A stretch of DNA of 64,000 nucleotides from Clostridia bacterium (GCA_900770165.1 CAAGJJ010000081.1:1-64000), one strand, 5' to 3'; shown: positions 54,193 to 62,990, counted from the stretch's first letter. The notes: a model not told the origin generated them from the sequence alone. Numbers and translations: made by a program.

Positions 54193-54214
54193 GCGATATC
54201 TAAAAAGATACCGC
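54193..54214 (-). terminator. Terminator after precursor gene 1
   Basis: On the minus strand gcggtatct-TTTT-agatatcgc is followed by TTTTTTT. The same spot in the other repeat (near 54800) has lost pairing. A terminator here would make precursor mRNA exceed the radical SAM mRNA. Confidence 0.75.
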
Positions 54215-54232
54215 CATTTTAACTTTTGAATT

Positions 54233-54562
54233 TTACCATTTAATGTTGTGCTTTTTAAAAACTCCATCTAGTGCACTAATAACATCTACAATAAATTGTC
54301 CGAAATTAAGGCCGCCGACAATATTATCAAGTTCATTATCTGATAGTTCACTGCCATCTTCATTAATTTTTTCCATTATTGTTTTAATTTTGTTTATTTC
54401 ATCTAATGATAATTCAATACCTTTTTCCTTAAATGCTGCTTGAACATCCTCAGGTTTTTCTAGCTTCACTAAAGACTCAACAAAATTATTATCTTTTAGT
54501 GCATTTTTAATGTTGTTTAACCTATTAATATCATTTTCCGATAAGACTTTTTTTTCACTCAT
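54233..54562 (-). CDS. RiPP precursor peptide 1, Nif11-like leader
   Basis: Protein of 109 residues from ATG 54562, with AAGAAAGGCGG upstream; longer in-frame starts are upstream of that site. Residues 1-84 form a Nif11-like leader: short helix ALKDNNFVESLVKLEKPEDVQ, then AAFKEKGIELSLDE, ending ELSDNELDNIVGG. Cleavage after GG (83-84) would leave a 25-residue core, residues 85-109, with no Cys, one Ser, three Lys and a C-terminal NIKW. Core shape (hydrophobic faces with FKK) suggests an amphipathic helix. A C39 peptidase-ABC protein that would cut and export it lies upstream in the same locus. Confidence 0.85.
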   Translation of the reverse strand: MSEKKVLSENDINRLNNIKNALKDNNFVESLVKLEKPEDVQAAFKEKGIELSLDEINKIKTIMEKINEDGSELSDNELDNIVGGLNFGQFIVDVISALDGVFKKHNIKW

Positions 54563-54611
54563 TAGAATAACCGCCTTTCTTAAGAAAATATTTATATTTG
54601 TCTGTAAATAT

Positions 54612-54640
54612 ATTATAACATTAATAATAGTATAATTCAA
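54612..54640 (-). promoter_or_regulatory. Promoter of precursor gene 1
   Basis: Minus strand: TTGAAT (54635-54640), 17-bp spacer, TATAAT (54612-54617), preceded by TGT as an extended -10. The same arrangement is seen in front of precursor 2. Confidence 0.75.
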
Positions 54641-54838
54641 CAAAATATTATATTTTTTTACAAATTATTAATATATATATAACAATAAAGTAATATCATT
54701 TACTTTTTAACCATTATTTTGTCACAGTTAACAATAGTATTTTAATGTATGAACTATATTCTTATTATTCTCATATTTTTAATTTAATATATAAAAAGAG
54801 CGATATCTAAAGAAAGATTGTCCATTTTAACTTAAATT

Positions 54839-55174
54839 TTACCATTTAATGTTAACATCAGGTTTTTTAAAAACTTCATCTAGTGCATCAATAACGTTTG
54901 GAATAAATGGTCCAATAATAAAGCCGCCAACAACATCATCAAGTTCATTATCTGACAGTTCATTGCTATCTTCACTAATTTTTCTCATTAATGTTTTAAT
55001 TTTATTTATTTCATCTAATGATAGTTCAACATCTTTTTCTTTAAATGCTGCTTGGACATCTTCAGCAGTTTCCAGTTTTATTAAAAATTCGACAAAATTA
55101 TTATCTTTTAGTGCATTTTTAATGCTGTCTAGCCTGTTAATATCATTTTCTGATAAGATTTTTTTCTCACTCAT
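54839..55174 (-). CDS. RiPP precursor peptide 2, Nif11-like leader
   Basis: Protein of 111 residues from ATG 55174, with AAGAAAGGCGG upstream. The leader is close to that of precursor 1 (MSEKKILSENDINRLDSIK and AAFKEKDVELSLDEINKIK) and ends ELSDNELDDVVGG. The core, residues 85-111, is 27 residues with no Cys, Ser or Thr, has three prolines, and ends NIKW. Aligned cores share GxFIxxVIxALDxVFKK plus NIKW; core 2 has more acidic residues (estimated net about -1, against +1 for core 1). Confidence 0.85.
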   Translation of the reverse strand: MSEKKILSENDINRLDSIKNALKDNNFVEFLIKLETAEDVQAAFKEKDVELSLDEINKIKTLMRKISEDSNELSDNELDDVVGGFIIGPFIPNVIDALDEVFKKPDVNIKW

Positions 55175-55223
55175 TAAGATAACCGCCTTTCTTAAGAAAA
55201 TCTTTGTGCTTGTTTGTGAATAT

Positions 55224-55252
55224 ATCATAACATAAATAGTGGTATAATTCAA
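55224..55252 (-). promoter_or_regulatory. Promoter of precursor gene 2
   Basis: Minus strand: TTGAAT (55247-55252), 17-bp spacer, TATGAT (55224-55229), preceded by TGT. One -10 substitution compared with the copy 1 promoter. Confidence 0.72.
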
Positions 55253-55302
55253 CAAAATATTACACTTTTATATAAATTATTAATATATATATAACAGTAA
55301 AA

Positions 55303-57972
55303 TTATATCATTTGCCTTTTAGCCATAGATGCAAAAATGCCATTCAATTTTATTAAATTTTCAAATGTTCCTTCTTCAGCAATTTTTCCTTTATCTAGAA
55401 CAATTATTTTATCGCAATTAATAATAGTGCTTAATCTATGTGCTATAACTAGTCTTGTTATTCCCATTTTGTCTAAATTTTTGCTTACTACATCTTGCGT
55501 TTGGTTGTCTAATGCACTTGTAGCTTCGTCTAAAAATAAAATACATGGATTATTGGCAATAGCACGCGCTATTAAAATTCTTTGAACTTGTCCTCCAGAT
55601 AAAGCAGGTGAACCTTCCATAATAACAGTATTAAGTCCCATTGGCATGTTTCTGATTTCTTTATCAATGTTAGCTATCTCTAATGCTTTCCAAACATCAT
55701 CGTAACTTAATGTAGGGTTTGCTGCAGCAACATTTTCATAAATACTTCCAGTTAATATTGCTCCAGTTTGTAAAACTACACCTATTTGTTTTCTAACAGC
55801 TCGAACATCTATTTGTTCTAGACTTTTACCATCGAAGTATAACTGTCCAGAGTTAGGAATTTCAAACCCCAACAAATTTCTTAATAACGTAGATTTACCA
55901 CATCCAGATGCTCCAACGATTGCAACATATTCACCACTTTTTACGTGGAAAGATATATCATCTAATACCATAGGAGAGTCTACAGAGTAAGAGAATGATA
56001 AATGGCTTACTTCTAGCTCACCTTTAAGTTTTCCAGGATTTTGTTTATGCTCATCATATTCAGGTGTTGCTTCAAAGATAGGTTTAATCTTTTTGTACAA
56101 TGGACCAACTACGTTTACCTGTAATAGAGTTCTTGAAAATTCAATGCTCGAACTTATTAATTTACCCAGTGCTGTAGTAAACGCAATAAATTTACCAGCG
56201 GTTAATCCTGAATCAGATATTTTTGAAAGTGAAAAATATAAAACCATGCTTATTAATATATTTATTACAGAATTAAAAGTTACAGAGTAATTTCTAAGTT
56301 TATCCTTTTTAATGGAGTTCGATCTGATATTACTAAAGTCTTCCGCCCAAAGTGAAAATACTCTTTTTTCTGAACCTGATATTTTAATTTTCATTAGTCC
56401 ATTTAGCCAATCGAAGACCTTTCCAGACATCCTATTGTTGCCTTCTACTAATTTTTTTTGGTACTTTAATTGAGATATATTAATAGCCATAGATATTAAG
56501 AAAACAGCTATAAGTAAGGCTAAAGAAATAAATGCTAATTTTACACTATATCTAAATAACATTATTAAGAAAAATAGAGAAAATATACTTGATGTAATTG
56601 TGTTTATAACTGAACCAGATATAACGTTTTTTATACTTGTTATACCCATGATATTTTGCATCATTTCGCCAGTAGAGACATTTCTAAAAAATTTTACAGG
56701 TAAGCTAAGAGCTCTATCCCAAACGGCAGATTGTAAATCTTGCTCAGATATAAATTCGATTCTCATAGTTGCAAAATATCTTGTTAGGTCGAAAGCAAAT
56801 GTAGCTATTGATACAGATAGCATTAAAAATCCTATATGTATTAATGTTGAAGAGTTTCCGTCAGGTATTACAGTGTCGAAGACTTTTCCGGTAATTTCTG
56901 GAGTAATTATTCCTAACAAACCACCTAAAATACCCATTATGAATACTAAAGCTATATCATATTTATGGACACCTTTTAATATAAATTGAAAAATTTCTTT
57001 AGTAGAAAGAGGTTTTAGCGGAAGGTTTCTGTAGAACATATATGCATGTGGTTCTATTTTTTCTGCTATATGTGATGTTACAACAATCGAAATGTTACGT
57101 TTAGGGTCAAACATTTTGTATTTATTTGGTTTGTATTGAACTAAAGCAACAGGGCTGTGATCAGATTTTTTATATGCAACCATAGATCCACCGTTTTTTT
57201 TGTACCATCCATCTTTTAAAGAAATTTGACGTATTCTAAAATGAGAAACATCGGCAATTGATTCTAGCATTTTCTCAGATGAAATTGTGTTTTCATCTAT
57301 ATAATCCGGATATGCAATTTTTATATTTTTAGATTTTGCAACGGCCCTGCAAACTTTATACAATTCATTTCTATAGTCTTGAGTAGTGAAATTCTCTATT
57401 GCTCGTTTTCTTTTTTTTGGTAAAATGACACCACCTAAGTTTATAATTCCTTTTTTAAAATTAAAATTATCGTTTTCTATTCTTTGTTTTAATTTGTGTT
57501 TTTCTTTTTCTTTGTTATCTTTAATTTGTTTAACGAAAATATTTAGAAGATTTTTATTATAATCTATAATTTTATAATTATCTAAATTATTGCAAATTGC
57601 GTCTATTTCTTTTTTTTGTATGCCACAATTATATGCAGTTTTAGTAATCCAATGTTTTGACTTTTCCAAACATTCGTCACTAAAAGTGAATGTAGCGTTA
57701 TTAAATTTTATATTAGTTAATATTGAATCTTCTTTAGGAACTACTACTAATCCATATTTATAATCTAATTGTAAAGAACCTAATGAAAAAAATATATCAT
57801 CACAATTTGCTTCAGCTAAAAAAGAACGTGCACCAAATGGTTCATCATTTTTTATTTTAGAGACAAAAATGTTTACACTACCCTTTTCAACTTTCCACAT
57901 GTCGTTTTCATTTGTAATAAGCAATGGCATGTTGCTTTTTATGTTTACTTTTAATAAATCTATATCTTTCAT
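55303..57972 (-). CDS. NHLM/NHLP-type bacteriocin export ABC transporter, permease-ATPase without peptidase
   Basis: Protein of 889 residues with AAAGGTG upstream. About 320 N-terminal residues lack a C39 site; the start (LLKVNIKSNMPLLITNENDMWKVEKGSVNIFV) resembles a cyclic-nucleotide-binding-like domain of this family. Six membrane helices follow (near residues 340-610), then the ATPase with Walker A GASGCGKS near 686, LSGGQVQRILIARAI and LDEATSALD. It matches the second ABC component of NHLM leader-peptide export systems. Twelve bp downstream of the peptidase-type ABC gene, so co-transcribed. It probably forms a heterodimer or assists export. Confidence 0.88.
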   Translation of the reverse strand: MKDIDLLKVNIKSNMPLLITNENDMWKVEKGSVNIFVSKIKNDEPFGARSFLAEANCDDIFFSLGSLQLDYKYGLVVVPKEDSILTNIKFNNATFTFSDECLEKSKHWITKTAYNCGIQKKEIDAICNNLDNYKIIDYNKNLLNIFVKQIKDNKEKEKHKLKQRIENDNFNFKKGIINLGGVILPKKRKRAIENFTTQDYRNELYKVCRAVAKSKNIKIAYPDYIDENTISSEKMLESIADVSHFRIRQISLKDGWYKKNGGSMVAYKKSDHSPVALVQYKPNKYKMFDPKRNISIVVTSHIAEKIEPHAYMFYRNLPLKPLSTKEIFQFILKGVHKYDIALVFIMGILGGLLGIITPEITGKVFDTVIPDGNSSTLIHIGFLMLSVSIATFAFDLTRYFATMRIEFISEQDLQSAVWDRALSLPVKFFRNVSTGEMMQNIMGITSIKNVISGSVINTITSSIFSLFFLIMLFRYSVKLAFISLALLIAVFLISMAINISQLKYQKKLVEGNNRMSGKVFDWLNGLMKIKISGSEKRVFSLWAEDFSNIRSNSIKKDKLRNYSVTFNSVINILISMVLYFSLSKISDSGLTAGKFIAFTTALGKLISSSIEFSRTLLQVNVVGPLYKKIKPIFEATPEYDEHKQNPGKLKGELEVSHLSFSYSVDSPMVLDDISFHVKSGEYVAIVGASGCGKSTLLRNLLGFEIPNSGQLYFDGKSLEQIDVRAVRKQIGVVLQTGAILTGSIYENVAAANPTLSYDDVWKALEIANIDKEIRNMPMGLNTVIMEGSPALSGGQVQRILIARAIANNPCILFLDEATSALDNQTQDVVSKNLDKMGITRLVIAHRLSTIINCDKIIVLDKGKIAEEGTFENLIKLNGIFASMAKRQMI

Positions 57973-57984
57973 TACATCACACCT

Positions 57985-60162
57985 TTAAATTGATGAGCTT
58001 ATTAATGATTTATATGGACCATCTATGTCTTTCATATTATTATGAGTACCTCGCTGAACAATTTTTCCGTTGTCCATAACTATTATTTCATCACAATCTC
58101 TTATTGTACTTAACCTGTGTGCAACTATAATACAAGTGCAACCTCTACTTCTAATGTTTTCATCAATTTTTTGTTCGACAATTGCATCTAGTGCACTTGT
58201 GGCTTCGTCCATGATTAATATGGAGGGATTAATTGCAAGTGCTCTAGCAATTTCTAGACGTTGTCTTTGTCCACCACTAAAGTTTGAACCGTCTTCATTA
58301 ACGATATGGTTATATCCATCATCTAGTTTCATTATATCTGAATGAATCTCAGCATCTTTAGCTGCTTTTACGCAGCTACTTTCATTTATTGTTGAATCCC
58401 ACATTGTTATATTATCCATTATGGTTCCAGTAAATATACTAATATTTTGGTCAACAACTGATATAGAATTATTAATAACTGCTCTGTTAATATCTTCTTT
58501 TAGAATTCCGTCAAATAATATTTCTCCACTCCAAGATTTATAAAGCCCTGAAATTATTTTTGCAACTGTACTTTTTCCACTTCCAGAAGCTCCAACTAAC
58601 GCTACTCTTGAACCAGATTTGATATTTAAGTTAAAATCCTTAATTAGTGGTTCTTCTAATACATTATATCCAAAGCTTAAATTTTTAATTTCTATATCGC
58701 CTTGCAACTTAGTTAAACTAGAATTATCTAACTGTTTGTTAACATCATTAACTTCAACTTTATTTATTTTATCAATTTCATATTTCATAACGTCATCTAA
58801 TCTTCCCATATCTGCTTTTAATTGCTTAATTTTCATACCCATTTGGGTAAGATTAGAAATTGGCATCATAAAACTAGATAATAATGTTTGAAAAGCAACA
58901 AGAGACCCTACGGTCATTCGGCCTTTCATTATTTCATACCCACCTAAACAAAGAACCATTACATCAGATAAACTCATCATAAATGTGGGCAAAGAAAATA
59001 ATAATTGACTAGTAGCGCCAAGTTTTTGCTGCCCATTAATTTGGTTAGTATAGTAACCACTCCATTTTGAAAAAAAACTAGATTCAGATGCAGTGGCTTT
59101 TAATGTTTCAATAATATGTAACCCAGATAGTGAAAATCCATACAATTTTCCAAAGTCCTGCATGGTTTTCATATTTAAATCTTCTACTTTTTTAGAAGAA
59201 AATATAAAATAGAATACAGTTACAGCTGCAAAACATGTTGAGGCAATAGTAAGCATTACACTGTATTGAAGCATTATAATGAAATAGAACAATATCGATA
59301 TTATACGTATTACATTTTCAGCTAATTCTTCAGATAAAAACTGTGCAACCGAATCATTACTATTCATCCTAGAGTTAATATCGCCTATGGCCCTTTGCTG
59401 AAAGAATTCTAAAGGTAGCCTTAGAATGTGCCAGAAGAATTTGCTAGATCCATTTATGGCCAGTTTAGTGTTCATTTTTAATAAATATTTTTGCTGTATA
59501 GATATTAATAGTATTTGCAAAATTACAGTTAATCCCATAATCCATAGCAGAGATTTTAACCAACTAGTTCGCCCAGCTAAAAGAATTTCATCTATAAAAA
59601 TTCTAGAAAATGATGGAATAATTATGCCAGGTATAACAATTAAAAGACCTATTATGAATAAGTAAACAATAACAGATTTTGTCTTACCTAGTCTACTGTT
59701 AAGAGATGAAAAGAAGCTTACAGGTTTACCGCCTTTTCTAAATTCATTATTAGGAGTAAAGACTAATACTATTCCAGTAAATGAGTCGCTTAGTTCTTGC
59801 ATACTTACTTTTCTTCTTCCAATAGCAGGATCATTTAAATAAACTTTATCTTTTTTTATTCCTTCAAGAACAACGAAATGGTTGAAATTCCAGTGGATTA
59901 TCATTGGAGGTTTCATATGTTTTAAATCTTCTAGTTCTTTTCTATAACCTTTTGCATCGAAGCCAAATCGCCGTGCAGCTCTAACTATATTTCCAGCTTT
60001 TACACCGTCTCTGTTAATACCACATTCTATTCTTAGCTTTTCTAAAGGAACAAATTTTTTGTAGTATGCCATAATCATTGCAAGACTTGCAGCACCACAT
60101 TCAACTATTTCCATTTGCATTATAGTGGGCGTTTTTACTCTTTTATATTCAATTTTCCTCAC
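57985..60162 (-). CDS. NHLM/NHLP-type peptidase-permease-ATPase (C39 ABC exporter)
   Basis: Protein of 725 residues from GTG 60162 with AAAGGA upstream. N-terminal C39 peptidase: Cys22 (VECGAASLAM), His95 (NHFVVLEG) and Asp111 (NDPAIG), all catalytic residues kept. Six membrane helices lie between about residues 165 and 430; the ATPase has Walker A GASGSGKS at 524-531, FSGGQRQRLEIARAL and MDEATSALD. It would cut precursor leaders after GG and export the core. Both precursors in this locus end their leaders in VGG, as the peptidase requires. Confidence 0.94.
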   Translation of the reverse strand: MRKIEYKRVKTPTIMQMEIVECGAASLAMIMAYYKKFVPLEKLRIECGINRDGVKAGNIVRAARRFGFDAKGYRKELEDLKHMKPPMIIHWNFNHFVVLEGIKKDKVYLNDPAIGRRKVSMQELSDSFTGIVLVFTPNNEFRKGGKPVSFFSSLNSRLGKTKSVIVYLFIIGLLIVIPGIIIPSFSRIFIDEILLAGRTSWLKSLLWIMGLTVILQILLISIQQKYLLKMNTKLAINGSSKFFWHILRLPLEFFQQRAIGDINSRMNSNDSVAQFLSEELAENVIRIISILFYFIIMLQYSVMLTIASTCFAAVTVFYFIFSSKKVEDLNMKTMQDFGKLYGFSLSGLHIIETLKATASESSFFSKWSGYYTNQINGQQKLGATSQLLFSLPTFMMSLSDVMVLCLGGYEIMKGRMTVGSLVAFQTLLSSFMMPISNLTQMGMKIKQLKADMGRLDDVMKYEIDKINKVEVNDVNKQLDNSSLTKLQGDIEIKNLSFGYNVLEEPLIKDFNLNIKSGSRVALVGASGSGKSTVAKIISGLYKSWSGEILFDGILKEDINRAVINNSISVVDQNISIFTGTIMDNITMWDSTINESSCVKAAKDAEIHSDIMKLDDGYNHIVNEDGSNFSGGQRQRLEIARALAINPSILIMDEATSALDAIVEQKIDENIRSRGCTCIIVAHRLSTIRDCDEIIVMDNGKIVQRGTHNNMKDIDGPYKSLISSSI

Positions 60163-60189
60163 TAAAAATTCAATCCTTTCATGGTTAGT

Positions 60190-61584
60190 CTAGTTAAATG
60201 ATGGCAATAAATTTTTAATAAATGGAACTACAAGGTCAATTGGTCTGTAGTTACTTATTTTTATTTCTCCAACACATAGAGTACCATCTGTTACTTCTAC
60301 AGGAGCTCCATTTGAAGTTGTCCACTTTAGTCCACTTTTTGTATCAGGGTCCCTTGTAAGTTCAACTATAATTTCAAGGGGTGCATTGTCACCAGCTAAC
60401 CGTTGAACTAAAGTTTCATTTTTTAGTGTTTGCATCATACTTTCGGTGTTTGAAACATACTCAGCAACAGATTTAACTTGTCCAATAATTGAGCCATATT
60501 CCTGTTTATCAACAGTGGTAGGGTTAATCATAACATCCATTCCAACTTCAATTTTTCTTCCGTCTTCAACAGGTACATACAAACTTACCATTTTTAATGA
60601 TGAGGTTTCTCCTTCTTCAACTATTTTACAAAATGAGGTTCCACCTTCAACAAAGTCTCCAGCTTTGTAATCTAATTCGAGTACCTTACCATTTACTGTA
60701 GATCTTATAACACTTTCTTCACCAAGCAATTGGTCAGATAAAAATTCTATTTTTTTCTCTACATCTTTTATTTTCAAAGTTTTAGCTTCTACAAATTGAG
60801 ATTTTGCTTCATTTAAATCATTAATAGCCTCATTATATTCTGATTGATATGTATTAACGGTAGAATTGTTATAGTAAGATAATTTTTTTTCTTCTTGTTC
60901 AAGTTGAATTTTGTAGGAATTGAGTTGACTTATTAATTGCTGCTCGTTTGCATCGTATTGGCCTTTATTATCAACATTTTGTCTGTATGTATCTAATTGT
61001 AATTGAGTATCTGCTACATTCTTCTTTAAGCCATAAACAATATCTTGTTGCTGTAGTATTGTACTTTTTTTCTCAGTTTTTGCATCTTCTAGTTGAGCTT
61101 TTTTTAACTTTACGGCTTCTTGTGCTGCCTTAATGTTTCTATCATATTCAAGGAGTTCTGAATAAACGTCATAGCTTAAATCGGAGCTTAAATCAAAATT
61201 ATCGTCAGGTATTTTTTTTAATGCTTCTAATTCTATGCTTAGCTGTGCAATTTGTTCATTAATTTCAGATGTAGGTGCAATTCTAGCTAAGACTTGCCCT
61301 TTTTCAATTGTTTCTCCTTCGGACACACTTAAATCGAAAATTTTACCTGTGTTATTAATTTGAAGAGAAACAATCCCATTGCCGTATAATATTATTCCTT
61401 CTCCGTTTACCCTTTTAGATATATTTCCGCAAAATCCCCAAACAAGAGTACCTGCTATTAAAATTATAAATGCTATTAAAGCTACCCAGCCAATAGGAGA
61501 AACGATAGACAGCTGGTTGTCTAACTCATCTGGAGATGATAGCTTTTCTAAAGCAACTTCTCTGAAAAGTTTTTTTTCTGTCAT
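60190..61584 (-). CDS. HlyD-family secretion adaptor (NHLM system)
   Basis: Protein of 464 residues with AGGAGG upstream. A cytoplasmic N-terminus, one membrane helix (ALIAFIILIAGTLVWGFCG, about 34-52), a barrel-lipoyl half (GIVSLQINNTGKIFDLSVSEGETIEKGQVLARIAP), a long coiled coil (about 125-265) and a second half with KVLELDYKAGDFVEGG and VPVEDGRKIEVGM. It links the ABC exporter to the cell surface. Gram-positive members carry peptides through the thick wall. Confidence 0.9.
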   Translation of the reverse strand: MTEKKLFREVALEKLSSPDELDNQLSIVSPIGWVALIAFIILIAGTLVWGFCGNISKRVNGEGIILYGNGIVSLQINNTGKIFDLSVSEGETIEKGQVLARIAPTSEINEQIAQLSIELEALKKIPDDNFDLSSDLSYDVYSELLEYDRNIKAAQEAVKLKKAQLEDAKTEKKSTILQQQDIVYGLKKNVADTQLQLDTYRQNVDNKGQYDANEQQLISQLNSYKIQLEQEEKKLSYYNNSTVNTYQSEYNEAINDLNEAKSQFVEAKTLKIKDVEKKIEFLSDQLLGEESVIRSTVNGKVLELDYKAGDFVEGGTSFCKIVEEGETSSLKMVSLYVPVEDGRKIEVGMDVMINPTTVDKQEYGSIIGQVKSVAEYVSNTESMMQTLKNETLVQRLAGDNAPLEIIVELTRDPDTKSGLKWTTSNGAPVEVTDGTLCVGEIKISNYRPIDLVVPFIKNLLPSFN

Positions 61585-61599
61585 ATTTTTACCTCCTGT

Positions 61600-62742
61600 T
61601 TATTCTACAAAAACAAATTTGGAATCTAATATTTTTTTATTGAATATGGTTCTACCAGAAACTTTGTGGTCATTTTTAAAATTTATAGTCCCATATATGC
61701 TTTCAATGCATTCCGAATTAGATAAATAATTAGCTAGTTCTTCAGATGTTCTAATGTTATTGTTTATAATTGCATCAGCGATAATTTTGATATTGTCATA
61801 TCCCATTGCAGCCCATGAATCAGGTTCTTTTGAATACTTTTCTATGTATTTTTTTTTGAATTCGTTATTTATAGGATTATTTATTTCAGGATTATAAAAT
61901 GAACTAACGATAACATTATCAAAATTGTTATAGTCGATTGGAAAATCAAAATCAAATCCGTCAGTACAAATATATTCCAAGTTAGCATTAGTATTTTTCA
62001 TTTGATTTATAATTTGAAAACCGTCTTGAAATTTAGATACTACCATTACAGTGTCATAGTTAAGTAATGACCATTTTTGATCTAATTGTTTTAAGTTTAT
62101 TTCATTCATTATGCCAGAATATTTATCTATAACGCTTAGACCAATGTTTTCTGCATATTTTTCTAAACTGGCGCTCATTACTTCACCGTATGAAGAGTTT
62201 TCATATAATATAACGATATTTTTGCTACCATTTTTTTTTGCATAATTGCACATGTCTTCACCTATGTAAGTATCTGTTGGAACATTTTGGAATATATATT
62301 TTGAGTTAGATTTTACGATATTAGGACTAGTAGAATTTGGTATTAGCAAAACCTTGCCATTTTTTTCATAAATATTAGTTAATGGTGTGCAAATATCGGA
62401 ATACCAATGCCCAACAACAGCTATTATATTAGGATCATCAATATAGCTTTCAGCTAGATCTACGGCACTTATAAAATCGGCTTTATCATCATCTATTAAT
62501 ATTTCAATATTTATATCTTTTTCTGTTTGATTTATTTCATCTTTAATTATTTCTATACCGTTTATAAAACTTGTATATGTTTTAGCTGTTGCTAAGTCAA
62601 CAGGAACAGCGATTTTTATTGTGTTATCGTCATGTGATGTTGGCTGGAAAAAAGATGGCATTTTGTCTGTAATTGTGCAAGAGCTTAATAAAAAAATATA
62701 TAAAATAATTATAAAAACTAATAATAATTTTTTTGTTTTCAT
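61600..62742 (-). CDS. LivJ-type substrate-binding lipoprotein at the head of the RiPP operon
   Basis: Protein of 380 residues from ATG 62742 with AAGAAGGATG upstream; longer frames start upstream of that site. Lipobox LLSSC gives Cys22. The rest is a periplasmic-binding-protein type I fold: IKIAVPVDLATAKTYTSFINGIEIIKDEIN, AVVGHWYSDICTPLTNIYEKNGKVLLIPNSTSPNIV, NIVILYENSSYGEVMSASLEKYAENIG, DSWAAMGYDNIKIIADAI. This is the branched-chain amino acid binding family. No LivHMGF partners lie nearby. Co-transcription with the exporter suggests a sensory, immunity or peptide-binding role; this is inferred. Confidence 0.85.
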   Translation of the reverse strand: MKTKKLLLVFIIILYIFLLSSCTITDKMPSFFQPTSHDDNTIKIAVPVDLATAKTYTSFINGIEIIKDEINQTEKDINIEILIDDDKADFISAVDLAESYIDDPNIIAVVGHWYSDICTPLTNIYEKNGKVLLIPNSTSPNIVKSNSKYIFQNVPTDTYIGEDMCNYAKKNGSKNIVILYENSSYGEVMSASLEKYAENIGLSVIDKYSGIMNEINLKQLDQKWSLLNYDTVMVVSKFQDGFQIINQMKNTNANLEYICTDGFDFDFPIDYNNFDNVIVSSFYNPEINNPINNEFKKKYIEKYSKEPDSWAAMGYDNIKIIADAIINNNIRTSEELANYLSNSECIESIYGTINFKNDHKVSGRTIFNKKILDSKFVFVE

Positions 62743-62818
62743 AAGTTTTACATCCTTCTTTTTAAAGTAATATCTTAAATTATTACAAAATAATAAGAAT
62801 TTCAAAATTTTTATACAT

Positions 62819-62847
62819 ATTATATCATTTATTTTTTGATTTAACAA
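62819..62847 (-). promoter_or_regulatory. Promoter of the RiPP export operon
   Basis: Minus strand: TTGTTA (62842-62847), 17-bp spacer, TATAAT (62819-62824), preceded by TGA as an extended -10, about 77 bp before the first gene. Confidence 0.8.
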
Positions 62848-62984
62848 TATTATTGTGCTATTAGATATGAATGAAATATATGTCTAAGCAAAAATTTCCA
62901 GTATAAGTAAGCTTTAAATTGTGTTAATGGTAATGTGCATTTTTATGTAAATAACATTAGTAGCATAGAATAAGCACTTTATGC

Positions 62985-62990
62985 TATAAT
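62985..62990 (+). promoter_or_regulatory. Extended -10 promoter for rqcP
   Basis: TGC TATAAT (TATAAT at 62985-62990) lies 27 bp before the rqcP start. No good -35 is visible, so it could rely on the extended -10. Confidence 0.5.

Larger units (their letters stand above)
54166..54710 (-). repeat. Direct repeat unit containing precursor gene 1
   Basis: About 0.55 kb alignable with 54770-55322 over promoter, ribosome site, coding region and 3' end, offset about 605 bp. Examples: both units share attcaacaaaatatta upstream and accatttaatgtt at the gene end. Indicates a tandem duplication. Confidence 0.8.
54770..55322 (-). repeat. Direct repeat unit containing precursor gene 2
   Basis: Second copy of the unit at 54166-54710. 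It spans the region from 3' of precursor 2 to the end of the ABC transporter gene, so one unit end overlaps that gene's stop codon. Confidence 0.8.

Noticed and set aside
54233..55174. Lanthipeptide, sactipeptide or thiazole-type RiPP interpretation of the precursors
   Set aside because: The cores have no Cys, and only one Ser between them, and no lanthionine synthetase or cyclodehydratase gene is nearby.
61600..62742. Part of a branched-chain amino acid uptake operon
   Set aside because: No LivH, LivM, LivG or LivF genes follow; the next genes are peptide exporter components on the same strand.
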